From: Avedoeria sp964651245 | GTDB taxonomy: Bacteria > Chloroflexota > Anaerolineae > Epilineales > Epilineaceae | Length of the DNA: 64,000 bases | Assembly (NCBI GenBank): GCA_964651245.1 | Contig: CAZYVI010000016.1 | Location: 45,483 to 109,482 of the forward strand | Reading direction: 5' to 3' | In this document: piece by piece, positions 8,808 to 18,767 of the stretch | Layout: each line of letters begins with the position of its first letter | Numbering within the stretch: position 1 is the stretch's first letter | Translations under genes and position numbers: made by a program | The notes under the pieces: model-generated | What the model was told of the DNA's origin: nothing | What the model saw: the letters and a program-made list of their open reading frames with translations, nothing else | Database searches by the model: none

Positions 8808-9953
8808 ATGGATCTTCTCGAGTACCAGGCCAAGCGCCTCTTCGACGCGCACGGCATCCCGATCAAGCGCGGCGACGTCGCCCGCACGCCCGAGGAGGCG
8901 CGCGCGGTGGCGGCGCGCCTGGGCGGCCGCGTCGTCGTCAAGGCCCAGGTCCTGACCGGCGGCCGCGGCAAGGCCGGCGGCGTGAAGCTGGCGTCCTCGC
9001 CGGACGAGGCCGCGGCCCGCGCCGCCGACATCCTCGGCCTCGACATCCGCGGCCATACGGTGCGGCTCGTCCTCGTCGACCCGGCGGTCGACATCGACCG
9101 CGAGATCTACGTGGCCGTGACGCTCGACCGCACCGCGCGGCGGGCGCTGATCATGGCCTCGGCCGAGGGCGGCGTCGACATCGAGACGGTGGCGGCCGAG
9201 AAGCCCGAGGCGATCCGGCGCGTCCACGTCGACCCGGCCGTCGGGCTGCAGCCGTACCAGGTGCGCCAGCTGGCGTTCGGGATCGGACTTCCGCAGCCGC
9301 TGCACGCCGCGTTCGGCGACGTCGTGACGCGCCTCTTCCGCGTCTTCGAGGCGGCCGACGCGACGCTGGCCGAGATCAACCCGCTGATCGTCACGCCCGC
9401 CGGCGAGGTGATCGCCTTGGACGGCAAGGTGACGATCGACAACAGCGCGCTCTTCCGCCAACCCGAGCGCGCCGCCGAGCGCAGCGACGCCGAGCTGACC
9501 GACGCCGAGCGCGCCGCCCGCGACGCCGGCTTGAACTACGTCGACCTCGACGGCTCGATCGGCTGCTTGGTGAACGGCGCCGGCCTGGCGATGGCGACGA
9601 TGGACGTCATCCAGCTGTTCGGCGGCTCGCCGGCCAACTTCCTGGACATCGGCGGCGGGGCGCAGGCCGACAAGGTCGAGGCGGCGCTGCGGATCATCCT
9701 GGCCGATGCGCGCGTCCAGGCGGTGCTCATCAACATCTTCGGCGGCATCACGCGCGGCGACGAGGTGGCGCGCGGCATCGTCGCCGCGCTGGGCAACATC
9801 GCCACCGACGTGCCGTTCGTGGTGCGCATCGTCGGCACGAACGCCGAGGCGGCGCAGGCGATCCTCGCCGACGCCCAGCTGCACTCCGGCGCTACGCTGG
9901 CCGAAGCCGCCCGCACGGCCGTCGCGCTCGCCGCCGCACGGGGGGCCGCATGA
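8808..9953 (+). CDS. sucC: Succinate-CoA ligase (ADP/GDP-forming) beta subunit
   Basis: 381 residues, close to the usual 385-390. It opens with MDLLEYQAKRLFDAHG and carries the ATP-grasp signature VVKAQVLTGGRGKAGGVKL (about residues 44-62), AEINPLIVTPAGEV, and NIFGGITRGDEVA near residue 307. The enzyme couples succinyl-CoA hydrolysis to nucleoside triphosphate synthesis in the TCA cycle and works in the cytoplasm with SucD. Its stop codon overlaps the sucD start (ATGA), so the two subunits are translationally coupled. The insert RQPERAAERSDAELTDAERA is typical of the family. Confidence 0.97.
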   Translation: MDLLEYQAKRLFDAHGIPIKRGDVARTPEEARAVAARLGGRVVVKAQVLTGGRGKAGGVKLASSPDEAAARAADILGLDIRGHTVRLVLVDPAVDIDREIYVAVTLDRTARRALIMASAEGGVDIETVAAEKPEAIRRVHVDPAVGLQPYQVRQLAFGIGLPQPLHAAFGDVVTRLFRVFEAADATLAEINPLIVTPAGEVIALDGKVTIDNSALFRQPERAAERSDAELTDAERAARDAGLNYVDLDGSIGCLVNGAGLAMATMDVIQLFGGSPANFLDIGGGAQADKVEAALRIILADARVQAVLINIFGGITRGDEVARGIVAALGNIATDVPFVVRIVGTNAEAAQAILADAQLHSGATLAEAARTAVALAAARGAA

Positions 9954-10834
9954 GCATCTACGTCGACGCTGCTTCGCGCGTGCTCGTCCAGGGCATCACG
10001 GGCCGCGAGGGTACGTTCCACACCACCCACATGGTCGCCAGCGGCACGAACGTCGTGGCCGGCGTCACGCCCGGCAAGGGCGGGCAGCCGATCGAGGGCG
10101 CGCTGGCCGGCGTGCCGGTGTTCGACACCGTCGCCGACGCCGTCGCCGCCACCGGCGCCAACGTCAGCTGCATCTTCGTGCCGGCCCGGTTCGCCGCCGA
10201 CGCCGTGCTCGAGGCGGCCGACGCGCGGATCGGCGTCATCGTCACGATCACCGAGGGCGTGCCGGTCCACGACATGATCGCGGTCACGAACTCGGTCCGC
10301 AGCCGCGGCATCACGATGATCGGCCCGAACTGTCCGGGCCTCATCTCGCCCGGCGGCGCCAAGGTCGGCATCATCCCGGCCTCGATCTGCACGCCGGGTC
10401 CGGTCGGCGTCGTCAGCCGCTCCGGCACGCTGACCTACGAGGTGCTGCACGCCCTGACCAGCCGCGGCATCGGCCAGACCACCGCCGTCGGCATCGGGGG
10501 CGACCCGGTGCAGGGCACGAAGTTCGTCGACGTGCTGGACCGGTTCGAGAAGGATCCGGCGACCGAGCTGATCGTGATGATCGGCGAGATCGGCGGCACC
10601 GACGAGGAGGCGGCAGCGGCGTACGTGGCCGCCCACGTCACCAAGCCCGTCGTCGGCTTCATCGCCGGCCAGACGGCGCCGCCGGGCAAGACGATGGGGC
10701 ACGCCGGCGCGATCATCGCCGGCGGCAAGGGCACGGCGGCGGAGAAGATCGCGGCGCTCCAGGCGGCCGGGATCGCCGTGGCCCGCCACCCCGACGAGAT
10801 CGCCGAGCTGGTGGCGGCGCGGCTGGCCCGCTAG
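9950..10834 (+). CDS. sucD: Succinate-CoA ligase alpha subunit
   Basis: 294 residues, normal length. The N-terminal Rossmann CoA-binding domain shows VQGITGREGTFHT, with TPGKGGQ further on, and the middle shows MIGPNCPGLISPG. The active-site histidine that is phosphorylated lies in GKTMGHAGAIIAGGKGTA, near residue 251. It starts inside the sucC stop (4-base overlap), which fits equal expression of the two subunits. Nothing odd is seen. Confidence 0.97.
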   Translation: MSIYVDAASRVLVQGITGREGTFHTTHMVASGTNVVAGVTPGKGGQPIEGALAGVPVFDTVADAVAATGANVSCIFVPARFAADAVLEAADARIGVIVTITEGVPVHDMIAVTNSVRSRGITMIGPNCPGLISPGGAKVGIIPASICTPGPVGVVSRSGTLTYEVLHALTSRGIGQTTAVGIGGDPVQGTKFVDVLDRFEKDPATELIVMIGEIGGTDEEAAAAYVAAHVTKPVVGFIAGQTAPPGKTMGHAGAIIAGGKGTAAEKIAALQAAGIAVARHPDEIAELVAARLAR

Positions 10835-10875
10835 CGCCCGCAGGCGCATCGGCGCCGCCGCGCCACGCGGCGCGC

Positions 10876-10881
10876 TACCAT
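10876..10881 (+). promoter_or_regulatory. Candidate -10 box giving a leaderless cca mRNA
   Basis: TACCAT is followed by seven bases and then ATG at 10889. The same arrangement (a -10 box 6-8 bases before a start codon) is seen at 30974, 31017 and 51713. No -35 element is evident here. Confidence 0.35.
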
Positions 10882-10888
10882 GCGCGCC

Positions 10889-12358
10889 ATGATGGATCCG
10901 CTGTCGGCGCTGCGGGCCACGCTGGCCGGGCGCGGCGTGCCCGGCTGGTTGGTCGGCGGCGCGGTGCGCGACCGGCTGCTGGGCCGCGCCGCGCTCGACG
11001 TCGACGTCGTCGTGGCCGCCGGCGCCGTGGCGGCGGCGCGGGCCGTGGCCGCCGCGACCGGCGGCGCCTTCGTCCCGCTGTCGCCCGAGCGCGGCATCGC
11101 CCGCGTCGTCTGGCCGGGGCGCGACGGCGCCGCCGACGCCGTCCTCGACGTGACGGACTTTGTCGGCGGGGGGCTCGAGCGCGACCTGGCGGCGCGCGAC
11201 TTCACCGTCAACGCCCTGGCCGTGCCGCTCGACGAGGTGCCGGATGCGACGAGCGGGTTGCGGCGCGAGACCGTCATCGACGTCGCCGGCGGCCTCGCCG
11301 ACCTCGACGCGGGCCGCGTGCGCATGGTCGCCGCCGCGGCGTTCGACGCCGATCCGCTGCGCCTGCTGCGCGGCCAGCGCCTCGCCGCCGAGCTGGGCTT
11401 CGCGCTCGACGACGCCACGTCCGCGGCGATCGCGGCGCGCGCGGCGTCGCTGCGGCGCCCCGCCGGCGAGCGCGTCCGCGACGAGCTGGCGCGGCTGCTG
11501 GCCGTCGACGACGCCGCCAACTGGGTTCGGCGCCTCGACGCGCTGGGCCTGCTGGCGGTCGTGCTGCCGGAGGTCACCGCCTGCCGCGATGTCGGTGGCG
11601 CGTCCCACGACGTGCTCGCGCATGCCCTGGCGGTGCTCGACGGCGCCTGCCGGCTGACGCGGCGGCTCGCCGGTGACGGCCGCGCCTCGGTCGCCGCCGC
11701 CGCCGACGCGGTGATCGACGGCCGGCGGGCCGGCCTGGCCGACCACGCGGCGCAGCGGATCGGCGGGCGGCGCTGGGCCGTGTGGTGGCGGCTGGCGGCG
11801 CTGCTCCACGACATCGGCAAGCCGGCGACGGCGCACTGGGACGCGGCGGCGGCGCGCTGGCGCTACCTGGGCCACGATGCGGTCGGCGCCGAGCAGGTCG
11901 CGGGCGTGGCGCACCGCTTGCGCCTCGGCGCCGACGAGGCGGAGCGCATCACGGCCGTGGTGCGCCACCACCTGCGCCCGCTGGCGCTGGCCGACGATCC
12001 GCCGCCCAGCCGGCGGGCCGTCTACCGCTTCTTCCGCGCCACCGGTCCGGCCGGCGTCGACGTCGCCCTCCACGCCCTCGTCGACCGCGCCGCCAAGCCC
12101 GAGCCCGGCCACGCCGACCTCGCGGCCGTGGCGGGCACGGTCGACGTCCTTCTGGCGGCCTGGTACGACGCCCCGGAGGTCGCCGTCGCTCCGCCGCCGC
12201 TGCTCGACGGCCGCGACGTCATGGCCCGCTTCGGCGTCGCGCCCGGACCGCGCCTGGGCGCGCTGCTGGCCGGCCTGCGCGAGGCGCAGGCGGCGGGCGA
12301 GGTCGGGACGATCGATGAAGCGTACGCTTGGATTGCGGACGCGGTCGGAAGCGGCTAG
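10889..12358 (+). CDS. cca: CCA-adding tRNA nucleotidyltransferase with HD domain
   Basis: 489 residues from the ATG at 10889; an in-frame ATG at 10880 would add three residues. The N-terminal nucleotidyltransferase head has GWLVGGAVRDRLLGR followed by the metal-binding pair DVD, and then RDFTVNALA. The segment RRPAGERVRDELARLL follows, and the HD phosphohydrolase motif LLHDIGKP lies about residue 310. This architecture is that of class II CCA-adding enzymes/poly(A) polymerases, which mature or repair tRNA 3' ends in the cytoplasm. I cannot tell from sequence alone whether this one adds CCA, CC or A. It appears to be transcribed alone. Confidence 0.85.
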   Translation: MMDPLSALRATLAGRGVPGWLVGGAVRDRLLGRAALDVDVVVAAGAVAAARAVAAATGGAFVPLSPERGIARVVWPGRDGAADAVLDVTDFVGGGLERDLAARDFTVNALAVPLDEVPDATSGLRRETVIDVAGGLADLDAGRVRMVAAAAFDADPLRLLRGQRLAAELGFALDDATSAAIAARAASLRRPAGERVRDELARLLAVDDAANWVRRLDALGLLAVVLPEVTACRDVGGASHDVLAHALAVLDGACRLTRRLAGDGRASVAAAADAVIDGRRAGLADHAAQRIGGRRWAVWWRLAALLHDIGKPATAHWDAAAARWRYLGHDAVGAEQVAGVAHRLRLGADEAERITAVVRHHLRPLALADDPPPSRRAVYRFFRATGPAGVDVALHALVDRAAKPEPGHADLAAVAGTVDVLLAAWYDAPEVAVAPPPLLDGRDVMARFGVAPGPRLGALLAGLREAQAAGEVGTIDEAYAWIADAVGSG

Positions 12359-12449
12359 CCTCCGCCGTCAAGCGATCGGGCGACTCGAGGTCGCTTCGGC
12401 CAGCGCGCGGCTCCCTCGCCGTCGCCACCCAACGCACGCGGAGTGTCCC

Positions 12450-13853
12450 ATGGCCCGCACATCTCGCTCGACGGCCCGACGACTCGTTGCGGCGCTCGCC
12501 CTCGGGCTGGCCGGGGCCGCAGGGGCCGCGACCGCCCACGCCGACGTCGCGCCGCCGCCGGCGGCGCCCGGAGCGGCGCTCGCTCCCGAGGCGACGACCC
12601 AGGTGCGGATGGTGCGCGAGCGGGTCGTCCTGACGATCACGTCCGGCGCGAGCTCCGACGCGGACGCGCAACGGGCCAGCGATCGGATGACCGGCTCCGT
12701 CGAGGCCGACTTCACGCTGCGCAACGAGGGCGACGCGCCCGAGACGATGGCGGTGCGCTTCCCGCTGTGGCGCGACGCGTACGAGGTGGCGCTGCCCGAG
12801 GGCTTCGAAGCCGAGGTCGACGGGCGCTCCGTCGGCGTCGACACCGTCGATGGCGACGGTGCGCCGATCGACGCATCCGCACCGGGCGAGCGCAGCGACC
12901 AAGGCTGGGCCGCGTTCGAGGTGACGTTCGCGCCGCGCACCGACACCCGCATCGTCGTCCGCTATGGCGTCGAGCCGACCGGCTACCCGCCGTACGGGAC
13001 GTTCCGCTACGTGCTGGACACCGGCGCCGCTTGGGCCGGGGTCATCGAGGCCGCCGAGGTCGTCGTGCGGCTGCCGTACGCCGTCGACCCGGCCAACGCC
13101 GCGCTCGATCCGGCCTCGATGTGGGACACCGGCCCGCTGCCATCGGGCTTCGTGGTCGAGGGCACCGACGTCGTCTGGCGCTTCGCCGACCTCGAGCCGA
13201 CGGAGGCCGACAACATCCGGCTGACGGTGTTGGCGCCGACGGTGTGGTCCGCCATCGTCGACGCCCGCGCCGCCGCGGCGGCCGAGCCGGAGCCGACGGC
13301 GGCGTCGCAGCTGGCGCTGGCCCGCGCGCTGGCGGCCGGCGTCTACACGAGCCGCGACGTCGGCGTCGTCTCGATCGCCGACAGCGGAGCCTTGGCCGAC
13401 GAGGCGATGGCGGCCTTCGCGCGTGCCCAGGAGCTCGCGCCCGACGACCCCGAGACCCTCGTCCACTACGCCCTGTTCGCGGGCGGCGTCGACAGCGCGC
13501 TCTTGTACGGCGACCTGAGGGCCGAGACGCGCGACGTGATCGAGCGGGCCCTGGCGGCGGCGCCAGACGACGAGCGCTTGACGGGTGTGCGCGATGCGCG
13601 CGAGTGGTTCCTGCGCGCGAGCCCGACCTGGACGGCCGATGCCGCGGCGCACGCAGCAGCAGCGGCGGACGCCGAGGCGCAACCGACTTCGACGGGCGCG
13701 CCCCTACCGCTCGTCGCCGCGACGGCGCCGCCCGACGGGGACGCCCCGGCCGGGCGATCGCTGCCGGTGACGACGCTGGGCGCGGGCCTGGTCGCGCTGC
13801 TCGTCGTCGCCGTCCTCGCGTTGCTGCCGTTCCGCCGCCGTCGCGGGCGCTAG
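12450..13853 (+). CDS. Exported protein with DUF4424-like domain and C-terminal membrane anchor
   Basis: 467 residues. There is a clear signal peptide (basic start, then a hydrophobic stretch ending at ATAHA, about residue 30). A beta-rich region follows, containing TGSVEADFTLRNEGDAPETM and phrases resembling DUF4424-type domains, where paired beta-domains describe 'sealed' extracellular modules. A helical stretch of about 120 residues rich in Ala and Glu may be TPR-like (AFARAQELAPDDPETLVHYA). The last 30 residues are one transmembrane helix followed by FRRRRGR, so the bulk faces outside. Function is unknown. The gene converges on the methyltransferase gene with only seven bases between stops and no terminator visible. 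Confidence 0.7.
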   Translation: MARTSRSTARRLVAALALGLAGAAGAATAHADVAPPPAAPGAALAPEATTQVRMVRERVVLTITSGASSDADAQRASDRMTGSVEADFTLRNEGDAPETMAVRFPLWRDAYEVALPEGFEAEVDGRSVGVDTVDGDGAPIDASAPGERSDQGWAAFEVTFAPRTDTRIVVRYGVEPTGYPPYGTFRYVLDTGAAWAGVIEAAEVVVRLPYAVDPANAALDPASMWDTGPLPSGFVVEGTDVVWRFADLEPTEADNIRLTVLAPTVWSAIVDARAAAAAEPEPTAASQLALARALAAGVYTSRDVGVVSIADSGALADEAMAAFARAQELAPDDPETLVHYALFAGGVDSALLYGDLRAETRDVIERALAAAPDDERLTGVRDAREWFLRASPTWTADAAAHAAAAADAEAQPTSTGAPLPLVAATAPPDGDAPAGRSLPVTTLGAGLVALLVVAVLALLPFRRRRGR

Positions 13854-13860
13854 CGGCCCG

Positions 13861-14682
13861 TCAGGCGCGGATCACCCTCCGCCGGGCGACGACGACGAGC
13901 GTCATCCCGCGCTCGAGGCGCCGAAAGACGCGGTCGACGCGCAGCAGCCACGGCATGACGCGGGCATAGGCGCGGTAGGGCAGGCTGTCGCCGATCGCGC
14001 CGAAGGTGTGGGCGCGACCGCTGCGCCGCAGCCATCGATCGTAGCCGCGCATGACCAGCCGCTGGAACGGGAAGCCCTCGGTCCCGATCTCGACGACGTC
14101 GAAGTCCCACAGCAGCCGCCGCAGCTCGTCGGCCGTGAAGCGTGTGACGTGGCCGGCGTAGTCGTCCATCGCCGTCCAGAGGCGGCGGTCGTGGGGGGTG
14201 GTGAGGATCAGGACGCCGCCGGGCCGGAGCACCTGGCGGGCGTACTCGACGACCCGCTCGGGCGCCTCGACGTGCTCGATCACCTCGCTGCAGACGGCCA
14301 GCCCGAACCGGCCGACCCACTCGGCCGGCGGCGCGGCGGTGGCGTCGCCCACGCGGAACGCGGCCCGTCCCTCCAGCCCCTCGGCCGCCGCCGTCGCCGA
14401 CGCCAGCGCCACGGCGCGATCGGACGGGTCGACGCCGTGGACGGCGTAGCCGGCGCGCGCCAGCGCCAGCGACGTTCGCCCGACGCCGCAGCCGATGTCG
14501 ACCGCCGCCGCGTCGCGCCCGGCGGCGACGGCGGCCGGCGCGTCCGGCAGCGGCGCGTGGCGGCGCGCCAGGGCCACAATCGTGCGGGTGAGGTGGCGCA
14601 GGAGCGGGTCGCGGTGCTGGCTGTCGAGCAGGGCCGCCGTCGGCGCGTCGTAGATCGCCATGTGCCCGACGGACTGCGTCAT
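13861..14682 (-). CDS. Class I SAM-dependent methyltransferase
   Basis: 273 residues. The SAM-binding motif I reads VDIGCGVGRTSLALARAG (about residues 70-87), with VDPSD at the end of strand 2 and CSEVIEHVEAPERVV as motif post-II, as in UbiG/Methyltransf_11 proteins. The start is the ATG at 14682, which overlaps the pdxT stop by four bases; a second in-frame ATG at 14661 is possible. It is therefore the third gene of a pdxS-pdxT-methyltransferase unit. Substrate is unknown; the coupling to vitamin B6 synthesis may be only positional. Confidence 0.8.
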   Translation of the reverse strand: MTQSVGHMAIYDAPTAALLDSQHRDPLLRHLTRTIVALARRHAPLPDAPAAVAAGRDAAAVDIGCGVGRTSLALARAGYAVHGVDPSDRAVALASATAAAEGLEGRAAFRVGDATAAPPAEWVGRFGLAVCSEVIEHVEAPERVVEYARQVLRPGGVLILTTPHDRRLWTAMDDYAGHVTRFTADELRRLLWDFDVVEIGTEGFPFQRLVMRGYDRWLRRSGRAHTFGAIGDSLPYRAYARVMPWLLRVDRVFRRLERGMTLVVVARRRVIRA

Positions 14683-15308
14683 CGCCCGTCTCCGGCGGCC
14701 GCGGTGCTCGCCGCGATGTCCGCCGCGGGCGCGCCGTGGGCCTGGCACAGCGCCACGAACAGGCGGTGGAGCCGGTCGTCGCCGGTCAGCTCGGGGTGGA
14801 ACGCCGTCGCCAGCAGCCGCCCCTGCCGCACCGCGACGATCCGCCCGTCGTCGAGCGTCGCCAGGACCTCGACGGTCGGACCGGCGTGGCGAACGGCCGG
14901 GGCGCGGATGAACACGGCCCGGAACGGCCCGCCGGGCAGGCCGGCGATCACCAGGTCCGTCTCGAACGAGAACACCTGCGGGCCGAACGCGTTGCGGTCG
15001 ACCGCGACGTCGAGGCCGCCGACGAGCGGCTGCGGGTGGCCGGCGTCGCGGGCGAGCAGGACGAGGCCGGCGCACGTGCCCCAGACGGCGCCGCCGTGCT
15101 CGACATAACGACGCAGGGCATCGAGGACCCCGTCCTCGCGCGCCACGAGCCCGATCGCCGTCGACTCGCCACCCGGGAGGACCACACCGTCGAGTCCGTC
15201 GAGGTCGGCTGGGCGGCGGACGAGCCGGACCTCGGCGCCGCAGCGGCGCAGGGCGGCGGCGTGCTCGGTCACGTCGCCCTGGATGGCCAGCACGCCGACG
15301 GTCGTCAC
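14679..15308 (-). CDS. pdxT: Pyridoxal 5'-phosphate synthase glutaminase subunit
   Basis: 209 residues, normal for PdxT. It begins VGVLAIQGDVTEH and has LPGGESTAIG (oxyanion region), the nucleophile cysteine in WGTCAGLVLLA, and the partner residues in ATAFHPELTGDD. It releases ammonia from glutamine and passes it to PdxS for PLP synthesis. The GTG start overlaps the pdxS stop by four bases and its own stop overlaps the methyltransferase start, so the three genes are coupled. Confidence 0.95.
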   Translation of the reverse strand: MTTVGVLAIQGDVTEHAAALRRCGAEVRLVRRPADLDGLDGVVLPGGESTAIGLVAREDGVLDALRRYVEHGGAVWGTCAGLVLLARDAGHPQPLVGGLDVAVDRNAFGPQVFSFETDLVIAGLPGGPFRAVFIRAPAVRHAGPTVEVLATLDDGRIVAVRQGRLLATAFHPELTGDDRLHRLFVALCQAHGAPAADIAASTAAAGDGR

Positions 15309-16192
15309 CAGCCGCGCTCCGCCAGGCGCTCGGCGGCGGCGATGTCGGCCACCTGGCGGCCGCGCATCGGGGCGCCGATGCCGCGGCTCACCTCGACCAG
15401 GACGGCCGGATCGTCGAAGTGCGCCGTGGCGCGGACGATGGCCCGCGCCGCCTGGGCGGGTTGCTCGCTCTTGAAGATGCCCGAGCCGACGAACACGCCA
15501 TCGACCCCCAGCTGCATCATGAGCGCCGCGTCGGCCGGCGTCGCCACGCCGCCGGCGGCGAAGTTCACGACCGGCAGCTGGCCGCTCGCGGCGACGCCGC
15601 GGATGAGCTCCAGCGGCGCGCCGAGGTCCTTGGCGGCGCCGACGAGCTGCTCGGCGCCGAGCGTCGTCAGGCGGCGCATCTCGCCGACCACCGCCCGGGC
15701 GTGGCGCACGGCCTCGACGATGTCGCCCGTGCCGGCTTCGCCCTTGGTCCGGATCATCGCCGCGCCCTCGCCGATCCGGCGCAGCGCCTCGCCGAGGTTG
15801 CGGCAGCCGCAGACGAACGGCACCGTAAACGCGTGCTTGTCGATGTGGTGGGCCTCGTCGGCCGGCGTGAGCACCTCGCTCTCGTCGATATAGTCGACGC
15901 CGAGCTGCTGCAGGATCTGGGCCTCGACGAAGTGCCCGATGCGGGCCTTGGCCATCACCGGGATCGTGACCGTCCGGACGATCTCCTCGATCTTCTCGAT
16001 CGCCGCCATACGCGCCACGCCGCCCTCGGCGCGGATGTCGGCCGGCACGCGCTCGAGCGCCATCACGGCCACGGCGCCGGCGTCCTCGGCGATCTTGGCC
16101 TGTTCGGCGGTGGTGACGTCCATGATGACGCCGCCCTTGAGCATCTGCGCCATGCCGGTCTTGACCCGCCACGTTCCGGTCTCGCGCTCCAC
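15305..16192 (-). CDS. pdxS: Pyridoxal 5'-phosphate synthase lyase subunit
   Basis: 295 residues, matching the usual 290-295 when the GTG at 16192 is used; AGGAGG lies eight bases before it. In-frame sequence upstream is not conserved and was left out. Diagnostic stretches are VMALERVPADIRAEGGVARM, VMAKARIGHFVEAQ, DYIDESEVLTPADEAHHIDK and MIRTKGEAGTG, which include the lysines that bind the pentose phosphate intermediates. PdxS builds PLP from ribose 5-phosphate, glyceraldehyde 3-phosphate and the ammonia made by PdxT, so the organism makes PLP by the DXP-independent route. Confidence 0.97.
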   Translation of the reverse strand: MERETGTWRVKTGMAQMLKGGVIMDVTTAEQAKIAEDAGAVAVMALERVPADIRAEGGVARMAAIEKIEEIVRTVTIPVMAKARIGHFVEAQILQQLGVDYIDESEVLTPADEAHHIDKHAFTVPFVCGCRNLGEALRRIGEGAAMIRTKGEAGTGDIVEAVRHARAVVGEMRRLTTLGAEQLVGAAKDLGAPLELIRGVAASGQLPVVNFAAGGVATPADAALMMQLGVDGVFVGSGIFKSEQPAQAARAIVRATAHFDDPAVLVEVSRGIGAPMRGRQVADIAAAERLAERGW

Positions 16193-16326
16193 CGTGCCGC
16201 CCTCCTGTCTCGCAGACCCGCGTCGCCCGCGGCGCCGCCCGAACGCCGGCCGATCGATCACGGCGCGGCCGGTCGCGCCAAGTGTGCCACGCCGCCGCTC
16301 CGCGGCCCAAGCTACGGCGCGGACGC

Positions 16327-16356
16327 TTGACCGTGACGCGTCGCCCTTCCTATAAT
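16327..16356 (+). promoter_or_regulatory. Sigma-70-like promoter of secD
   Basis: TTGACC (16327-16332), an 18-base spacer, then TATAAT (16351-16356). This is one of the best matches in the window. It lies in the 287-base divergent gap between pdxS and secD. On the minus strand the same gap holds a weaker TTGGGC-18-CACACT (16310 down to 16281) that could serve pdxS. Confidence 0.75.
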
Positions 16357-16479
16357 CGCCCGCCGCTGCGCCGCCAGGTCGCGCCGGCGATGCCGTGAAC
16401 CCCACCGTCCGCGCCGCGCCGCGCCCTCGGGCCGCGTCACGGTCAGGTCGACCACCATCCGCCGTGTCGAGGTGCCGTG

Positions 16480-18246
<1,767 letters not shown>

Positions 18247-18262
18247 GCCGCGGCTGAACGGG

Positions 18263-18285
18263 GCCGGCGCCAGCGCGGCGCCGGC
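18263..18285 (+). terminator. Hairpin after secD
   Basis: A nine-base perfect stem (GCCGGCGCC with GGCGCCGGC) and a five-base loop, 16 bases after the secD stop. There is no T-run, so it may be a weak terminator or an mRNA-stabilising hairpin. Confidence 0.45.
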
Positions 18286-18326
18286 GGCACGGGTCGGCCC
18301 GCGGCCGGGATCGAGGGAGGCGCACC

Positions 18327-18767
18327 GTGCAGCAGCTGCTCGTCCGCGACTGGATGACCCGCGACCCGTTGACGTGCGGCGCCGACATCAGCGTCGCTGC
18401 GGCCCGCGCCCGGATGGAGCGCGACGACGTCCACAGCCTGCTGGTCGTCGACCCGGACGGCCGGCTGCGGGGCGTGGTCACCTGGACCGACGTCGTGGCC
18501 GCCTGGCCGTCGCCGTTCGACGACCTCGAGTCGGCGGCGGTGCGCGAGCTCATGGCCCGCGTCGGCGTCGAGGAGATCATGAGCCGCGATGTCGTCGCCA
18601 TCGAGCCCGACGCCACCGTGGCCGAAGCGGTGAACCTGATGTTCGAGCGCAAGATCGGCCTGTTGCCGGTCGTGGCCGAGGGGCGCGTCGTCGGGATCGT
18701 GACGAACGGCGACCTGCGGCAGGGCTTGGTGCGCGTCCTGGCCGAGCGCGGCGGGGGCGGCGGGTGA
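18327..18767 (+). CDS. Two-CBS-domain protein coupled to an ABC exporter
   Basis: 146 residues holding one Bateman pair of CBS domains and little else. CBS 1 reads VRDWMTRDPLTCGADISVAA with LVVDPDGRLRGVVTWTDVV. CBS 2 reads VEEIMSRDVVAIEPDATVAE with LLPVVAEGRVVGIVTNGDLR. GTG start after a GGAGG box. Such stand-alone pairs bind adenine nucleotides and act as sensors. The stop overlaps the GTG of the next ABC ATPase by four bases, so it may gate or report on that transporter; this is inference from position only. Confidence 0.85.
   Translation: MQQLLVRDWMTRDPLTCGADISVAAARARMERDDVHSLLVVDPDGRLRGVVTWTDVVAAWPSPFDDLESAAVRELMARVGVEEIMSRDVVAIEPDATVAEAVNLMFERKIGLLPVVAEGRVVGIVTNGDLRQGLVRVLAERGGGGG

Noticed and set aside
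10835..10875. Terminator after sucCD
   Set aside because: GC-rich inverted bits (GGCGCCGCCG) are present, but no stem longer than six pairs with a sensible loop was found.
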